The position numbers were made by a program, and so were the translations under genes. From Manis javanica (taxonomy: Eukaryota; Chordata; Mammalia; Pholidota; Manidae): 64,000 nt of DNA. Location: positions 8,013,001 to 8,077,000 of the forward strand of contig NC_133170.1 of the NCBI RefSeq assembly GCF_040802235.1. The letters run 5' to 3'. Below are positions 61,901-64,000 of this stretch, piece by piece. The notes below the pieces were generated by a model. That model did not search any database, had not been told where the DNA came from, and saw nothing but the letters and a program-made list of their open reading frames with translations. Each line of letters opens with the position of its first letter. Positions within the stretch are counted from its first letter, which is position 1.

Positions 61901-63249
61901 TTCTGGCAGTTTTTTGTCAGACTCTGTGGTATCATTGGAGGAATCTTTTCAACAACAGGTTAAGATTCATTCTTCTTTTGTCTCATTTCTTAAAGTGTTG
62001 CTGACAGTGAAATTAAGATGCTTTTACATAAAAAGGGTAGGAATATATCTGTTGTCATATTTTTATATTAAAGAACTTTCCCTTTAAGGTTTAATTCCAA
62101 ACCACAAAATTAAATTGATCAAGTGTTAAACAGCTAAGCTCACTGCATTCAGTGGTTTAAGGGAGATTACTTAGTAAGCTAGAAAAATCCTAGAATTGAA
62201 ATCTAAGTTGTGCCTTCTATAGGTCACCTACCTTTTCTGATATTATTTTCTCATCTGTACAATTGGGAATAATATCTAACTTGTAAGGGTGTTATAGGGA
62301 TAGCTGAGAAAATGCCTAGAAATAGCAGACACTTGATTGTAAATTTTATTTCTCAGTTAAGGTATTTTACAATATGTAAATCGTATCTTATGTTGAGCTA
62401 TGCAATATGTGAAACCAAATTTTTCAGTCAATCATGTTCTTATGATTTTTGTCCTTTTTGTCCTGAGATAGGATTCTGTCAAAGATAACTTGCAGAATTG
62501 TAATCATGAAAATTTGAGCATGAAGTATAATAAAGGAAACAGTTCGTTGTTTATCCCCAACCCCTATTCAGTATTATATTGAGTTTATATACTTCGAATT
62601 ATGTTTTTCACATGAGTCTTTGTCACTGTTTCATTTAAATTTATGGGACTGATAATATTTTTCAAAATTATGTAGGTGTGAGATGTGGTAAGCATTCTTG
62701 AAAAGAATACTTTGCCAAGGTCATGATTATGTGGCCTTGTGATTTTGAAAGAAATCCATTTAAAAAAAAATTTTAACTGTCCTGTTTAACCATGGATGTG
62801 AATAAAGCAAACTTCTTTATTTCCTCCTTAATCTAGTCCATTTTAATTAGTTGGGTATTTTATTCTTACATAGGAATTTAGAAAATAATTTAGGAAATAA
62901 TTTTATTGAAAGAATAATTTTATTAAAAATAAATTTTTTATTTTAGGCATGTTACATGGGATTGGAAAATTTATAGTTGAAATAATTTACTGTCGCTTTA
63001 GACTTGGATCCTACAAACCCGTCAATTCTGTAAGTAGTAGAGTATAAGCAGTGCTGGTCTCCATTATTGTTAAATCTACGTAGTAGCTTTCGGTGCCCAG
63101 GACGAGCTTACCTGAAATAAAGCGTCATGTTTAGAGGAACTGGTGTAAGGACGAGAACTAACGCTTTGATCTTTGTCTCTCCCTAGATGCCCTTTGAGGA
63201 TGGCCACACAGACAACCACTTACCTCTTTTAGAAAATAATACACTTTAG
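34795..63249 (+). CDS. ERGIC2: ERGIC2 coding sequence (ER-Golgi intermediate compartment protein 2, Erv41 family)
   Basis: Membrane protein that cycles between ER, ERGIC and Golgi. By homology to yeast Erv41 it works with ERGIC3/Erv46 in early secretory transport and retrieval of ER residents. Joining 34795-34900, 36347-36455, 38158-38204, 39598-39668, 45874-45914, 49308-49409, 50234-50329, 54898-54953, 55828-55926, 59209-59306, 61796-61958, 62947-63029 and 63187-63249 gives 1134 nt: 377 residues plus TAG, with every junction in phase and GT-AG. Layout: short basic cytosolic N-terminus, TM1 about residues 36-55, a large lumenal domain with an N-F-S glycosylation sequon at Asn212, TM2 about 312-345, and a short cytosolic tail. 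It is nearly identical to the human protein as I recall it, with scattered substitutions. No lesions. Confidence 0.97.
35275..35515 (+). repeat. MIR SINE, nearly complete
   Basis: Sense MIR: gacttt-ggagccagactttgg, tttaaatcccacctctgccc, ttgaccttgaggaagttact, cctcatagagttgatgtggt, aaatgcttagagcagcattt. Confidence 0.9.
35516..36346. other. ERGIC2 intron 2, nothing recognised
   Basis: AT-rich intron between the MIR and exon 3. Opposed frames near 35744-36023 mirror each other. Confidence 0.4.
36347..36455 (+). CDS. ERGIC2: ERGIC2 exon 3, first transmembrane segment
   Basis: 109 bp, residues 36-71. It encodes [17 protein letters not shown], a hydrophobic stretch that is the first membrane segment, then [17 protein letters not shown] at the start of the lumenal side. 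Donor gtaact. Confidence 0.96.
36990..37215 (+). repeat. MIR SINE
   Basis: Sense MIR: aattctaatcccagctcttc, agctgtgtgacattagggaa, agtttccttttctgtaacat. Confidence 0.8.
37216..38157. other. ERGIC2 intron 3, 3' part, nothing recognised
   Basis: The frame at 37193-37513 has no domain or splice support. Confidence 0.4.
38158..38204 (+). CDS. ERGIC2: ERGIC2 exon 4
   Basis: 47 bp, residues 72-87 ([15 protein letters not shown]). A small exon with acceptor tatgttttag and donor gtaagt. It is part of the ERGIC N-terminal domain. Confidence 0.95.
38645..38765 (+). mobile_element. L1 3' end with A-rich tail
   Basis: Sense L1 3' end: ggtaactgttgaaccactgt, gttgtacatttgaaaccaat, gatcagtgatgcttc and then AAAAAAAAATAAAA. 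Heavily 5'-truncated. Confidence 0.75.
38766..39597. other. ERGIC2 intron 4, 3' part, nothing recognised
   Basis: AT-rich, without identified repeats. Confidence 0.4.
39598..39668 (+). CDS. ERGIC2: ERGIC2 exon 5
   Basis: 71 bp, residues 88-111 ([20 protein letters not shown] and VYEP). Exits in phase 0 at donor gtaagt. Confidence 0.95.
40500..42425 (-). mobile_element. L1 relic, 3' UTR and ORF2 3' part, antisense
   Basis: About 1.9 kb of antisense L1. The 3' UTR side is at about 40500-41000; ORF2 blocks follow (atttccaccaacagtgcatg, atttgcatttccctgatgat, tttcccaacaccattaattg, catagctttgtagtgtag, ttaatgtggtgtatcacatt). It is 5'-truncated and holds several disabling changes, so only short frames remain (for example 42349-42011). 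Confidence 0.85.
42430..43320 (-). mobile_element. Possible HAL1/L1 relic, antisense
   Basis: Text such as tggctgaggatagaattctt and attgttttctggcataatc resembles the antisense ORF1 downstream region of HAL1. Weak. Confidence 0.35.
43321..44950. other. ERGIC2 intron 5 segment, nothing recognised
   Basis: Mostly AT-rich, with a more GC-rich patch at 43570-44010. The 65-codon frame at 43841 has no domain. Confidence 0.4.
44960..45170 (+). repeat. MIR SINE
   Basis: Sense MIR: ttccttgtctgtaaaaagga, cacaaggttgttgtgaaggt, tcgtgcctagcacagagtgg. Confidence 0.8.
45874..45914 (+). CDS. ERGIC2: ERGIC2 exon 6
   Basis: 41 bp, residues 112-124 ([13 protein letters not shown]). It lies 6.2 kb from exon 5, with acceptor ctttatttcag and donor gtaata. 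The first residue is Ala where I recall Thr in human. Confidence 0.94.
46190..46690 (-). mobile_element. L1M relic, antisense
   Basis: Antisense L1M: ttctggacatcttcctattt, aactatagtttatttaattg, ggacatttagattgcttgta, tttctagaaatggaattttc. Confidence 0.65.
46700..48020. other. ERGIC2 intron 6 segment, nothing recognised
   Basis: AT-rich with T runs (46970-46983) and a short CA run near 47362. No element named. Confidence 0.4.
48025..48330 (-). mobile_element. L1 relic (3' UTR type, antisense)
   Basis: Antisense L1: ttttaggttcacagcaaaat, caccagagtggtacatttct, attatcacccaaagcccata, aatgtataatgacacctatc. Confidence 0.75.
49181..49201. repeat. (TAA)n microsatellite
   Basis: Seven TAA units, 107 bp before exon 7. 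Confidence 0.9.
49308..49409 (+). CDS. ERGIC2: ERGIC2 exon 7
   Basis: 102 bp, residues 125-158. It encodes [17 protein letters not shown] and [15 protein letters not shown], a lumenal helical region. Enters and exits in phase 2. Confidence 0.95.
50234..50329 (+). CDS. ERGIC2: ERGIC2 exon 8
   Basis: 96 bp, residues 159-190. It encodes [20 protein letters not shown] and [12 protein letters not shown], the start of the conserved Erv41/Erv46 lumenal core. Donor gtatgt. Confidence 0.95.
50845..50890. repeat. Polypyrimidine (CT-rich) tract
   Basis: ctcctccctctcttcc-type run of about 45 bp. It explains the basic KGRKRGRRE frame on the - strand. Confidence 0.85.
50930..51325 (-). mobile_element. 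L2 relic, antisense
   Basis: Antisense L2: gagtacttgctatgcaccaa, ttctaggtactaaggatgaa, gggcatccaggctgagggaa, aaggccttaaggcagaag. Confidence 0.65.
51362..51445 (+). repeat. 84-bp dispersed duplicate, copy 1
   Basis: Matches 52278-52361 at 82 of 84 positions in the same orientation (shared start tgtcctg, shared end cagct). The flanks differ. Confidence 0.95.
52278..52361 (+). repeat. 84-bp dispersed duplicate, copy 2
   Basis: Second copy, 916 bp downstream of the first. It contains a pyrimidine tract ending in ttgccag. Confidence 0.95.
52460..54720 (+). mobile_element. hAT-Charlie DNA transposon relic(s)
   Basis: Seen: a Charlie-type 3'-end block at 52525-52640 (gttttattggaacatagtca). A decayed transposase trace follows at about 52800-53430, where one frame gives [11 protein letters not shown], the TTGxDIFEEVE-like motif of this family. 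A second end block at 54645-54718 (ggcccacaaagcataaaata, terminal tctgccagtcctg) closes it. Stops and frameshifts are frequent. It may be two nested copies. Confidence 0.6.
53411..53566 (+). mobile_element. Small retroposed insert with target-site duplication
   Basis: The direct repeat AGAAGTTGAGAG at 53411-53422 and 53555-53566 (13 bp if the preceding A is included) flanks an insert of about 130 bp. The insert has AATAAA (tctcaataaaagcctctgcc), a 10-A run at about 53507-53516, about 30 bp of other sequence, and a second A-run before the repeat. It looks like L1-mediated retroposition of an LTR-like or other polyadenylated RNA. Confidence 0.7.
54898..54953 (+). CDS. ERGIC2: ERGIC2 exon 9
   Basis: 56 bp, residues 191-209 ([18 protein letters not shown]). 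Acceptor ctccttttag, donor gtaagc. Confidence 0.95.
54954..55827. other. ERGIC2 intron 9, nothing recognised
   Basis: AT-rich. No repeat family was identified. Confidence 0.4.
55828..55926 (+). CDS. ERGIC2: ERGIC2 exon 10
   Basis: 99 bp, residues 210-242. It holds [14 protein letters not shown] (with the N-F-S sequon) and [14 protein letters not shown], the most conserved part of the family. Donor gtaagt. Confidence 0.96.
55927..58130. other. ERGIC2 intron 10, 5' part, nothing recognised
   Basis: Frames at 56398-56685 and 57578-57775 have no domains or splice support. Confidence 0.4.
58140..58445 (+). mobile_element. L1M relic (3' end, sense)
   Basis: Sense L1 3' text: tgcatttatgtgaaattcta, tgatgaaaatgttttatatt, tggtggtgatcatatggatg, caaactgtacatttaaaatt. 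Confidence 0.75.
59209..59306 (+). CDS. ERGIC2: ERGIC2 exon 11
   Basis: 98 bp, residues 243-275 ([19 protein letters not shown], then [12 protein letters not shown]). Ends in phase 0 at donor gtaagt. Confidence 0.96.
59310..60375. other. ERGIC2 intron 11, 5' part, nothing recognised
   Basis: Contains a GT-rich patch at 60118-60150. No element named. Confidence 0.4.
60380..60625 (+). mobile_element. L1M relic (3' end, sense)
   Basis: Sense L1M: gacccagcagtcccacttcc, aggaaactagaaacggtcca, ttgatatg-type aaattatctctgggatata, then an A-run at about 60611-60624. Confidence 0.7.
61527..61593. repeat. 34-bp imperfect tandem duplication
   Basis: cttttttgagaaaatagcaa at 61527 is repeated at 61561 as cttttttgagaaaataggaa, followed by agaatgatt in both. 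Confidence 0.85.
61796..61958 (+). CDS. ERGIC2: ERGIC2 exon 12, start of second transmembrane segment
   Basis: 163 bp, residues 276-329. It encodes [31 protein letters not shown] and then the hydrophobic [16 protein letters not shown]. The preceding intron end is a strong CT-rich polypyrimidine tract from about 61748. Confidence 0.96.
62150..62340 (+). repeat. MIR SINE fragment
   Basis: Sense MIR: attttctcatctgtacaatt, gtaagggtgttatagggata. Located in intron 12. Confidence 0.65.
62947..63029 (+). CDS. ERGIC2: ERGIC2 exon 13
   Basis: 83 bp, residues 330-357. It completes the second membrane segment ([14 protein letters not shown]) and enters the cytosolic tail ([14 protein letters not shown]). 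Confidence 0.96.
63187..63249 (+). CDS. ERGIC2: ERGIC2 exon 14, C-terminus
   Basis: The coding part of the last exon has 20 codons plus TAG at 63247-63249. It encodes [20 protein letters not shown], a short cytosolic tail. The first and last residues differ from human as I recall it (Val and His). Confidence 0.95.
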   Translation: MPFEDGHTDNHLPLLENNTL

Positions 63250-63680
63250 CCCCTCCTGAGTGAAGGAGAAAAACTTTTTGCCTGAGACATAAAACCTTTT
63301 TTAATAATAAGATATTGTGCAATATATTCAAAGAAAAAGAAAATATGAATGAGAAGCAGGAATCACACCTAGAAAAAAGAAAGAAAAAAAACCCAAACTG
63401 AAATCCTTTATGTGTCGTGTCTGTTACAAATGCCCTAGAAGAAATCTCGCAGCTCATGAGTGACTAAGCCCACCGGGAGCGTTGCTTTGAAGACGACCCC
63501 TTCTGATGTTCTCACAGCACGCAGGCAGTATTGAAATCAGACCTTGCTTCTTGGTGACAAACAGCCTGAAGGAAAGAGGCCAACCATCTAAAGAAAATTG
63601 CATTGATAAGTGCAAATGTTTGCATCCTTTTGTTTTTAAAAGATATGATGTTGGAATAAAATATGTAAAACATATTGAAT
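63250..63680 (+). other. ERGIC2: ERGIC2 3' UTR
   Basis: Noncoding sequence after the stop, up to shortly past an AATAAA. Its exact end is unknown. A second AATAAA at 63723-63728 could extend it. The A-rich run around 63370-63395 is internal. Confidence 0.65.
63655..63660 (+). terminator. Polyadenylation signal AATAAA of ERGIC2
   Basis: A canonical AATAAA about 405 bp after the stop, followed within 40 bp by T- and GT-containing sequence. The alternative signal is at 63723-63728. Confidence 0.55.
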
Positions 63681-64000
63681 ACTAGTCTAGACTTTACAAA
63701 GTTGTGATGAGCTCACATTGTTAATAAAACAGGGATGGCCCCCTATGTTATAGCCATATTAATGTGAAGCCATAATGACGAGACCATTTATCCAGTATTT
63801 GGTTTTATGGAAGGTAACTGCTTTTCTTTAAACTTTGGCTATTGACTTTTCTAGCTGTTCAAGGCAGGGTGGTGGCAGACTAAAGTGCGTTCTTACAGGG
63901 GCAGGTACTTTGGTGCTGTGACATGTAACAGAGGTGTCATCCACAGATTGTATCATGGACACTTAGACATGGAGAAGAAAGTACATTTTTTAAAAAAGAT

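Larger units (their letters stand above)
25945..63680 (+). other. ERGIC2: ERGIC2 gene span (promoter-proximal exon 1 to polyadenylation signal)
   Basis: This is the whole transcription unit as inferred. Exon 1 is noncoding, in the CpG island, and its TSS is uncertain. Thirteen coding exons lie between 34795 and 63249, followed by a 3' UTR with AATAAA at 63655. Intron sizes run from 157 bp (63030-63186) to about 8.7 kb (intron 1, 26025-34757). The start and end of the span are estimates. Confidence 0.8.

Overview
The window is nuclear DNA from a placental mammal. It is AT-rich, has long introns with GT-AG splice sites, one CpG island, and a dense layer of old mammalian repeats (L2, MIR, L1/HAL1, ERVL-MaLR LTRs, hAT-Charlie). 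Two genes are readable, both on the + strand: the 3' part of OVCH1 (ovochymase-1) and the whole of ERGIC2. The order OVCH1 then ERGIC2, head to tail, is as I recall the human chr12p11 locus. I saw no Alu, B1/B2, carnivore tRNA-Lys SINE or ruminant SINE. Together with the L1/HAL1 types seen (for example at 1-1210, 29993-30310 and 38645-38765), this points to a non-primate, non-rodent lineage with few young SINEs. A laurasiatherian such as a pangolin would fit, but this is a weak guess.

Layout. 1-4761: a HAL1/L1 ORF1 relic, L2 relics and unassigned sequence. 4762-17338: eight OVCH1 exons, encoding one CUB domain and then the second trypsin-like (S1) domain, ending in a stop codon. The CUB exon at 5984-6179 carries a frameshift that leads to a premature TAA. 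The five protease exons are open, with His, Asp and Ser of the catalytic triad in place. 17339-25800: intergenic DNA with MIR, L1 and HAL1 relics. 25800-26580: CpG island promoter of ERGIC2 with paired CGCG motifs, a YY1-type motif and an inferred noncoding exon 1. 26025-63249: ERGIC2, with 13 coding exons totalling 1134 nt, which is 377 codons plus stop. This matches the length I recall for the human protein. 63250 onward: 3' UTR and flank.

The two genes have no obvious functional link. OVCH1 would be a secreted or extracellular multidomain protease. ERGIC2 is a membrane protein cycling between ER, ERGIC and Golgi.

The observations most worth checking are: the OVCH1 frameshift beside an intact protease domain; two dispersed, same-strand local duplications of 84-89 bp at about 97% identity, one of which splits a MIR; a 45-bp perfect tandem duplication inside a MIR; a small retroposed insert with two A-runs and a target-site duplication; a spliced upstream ORF in the ERGIC2 5' UTR; and a possible decayed protease exon about 1.2 kb downstream of the OVCH1 stop. 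No previously undescribed gene system could be supported.
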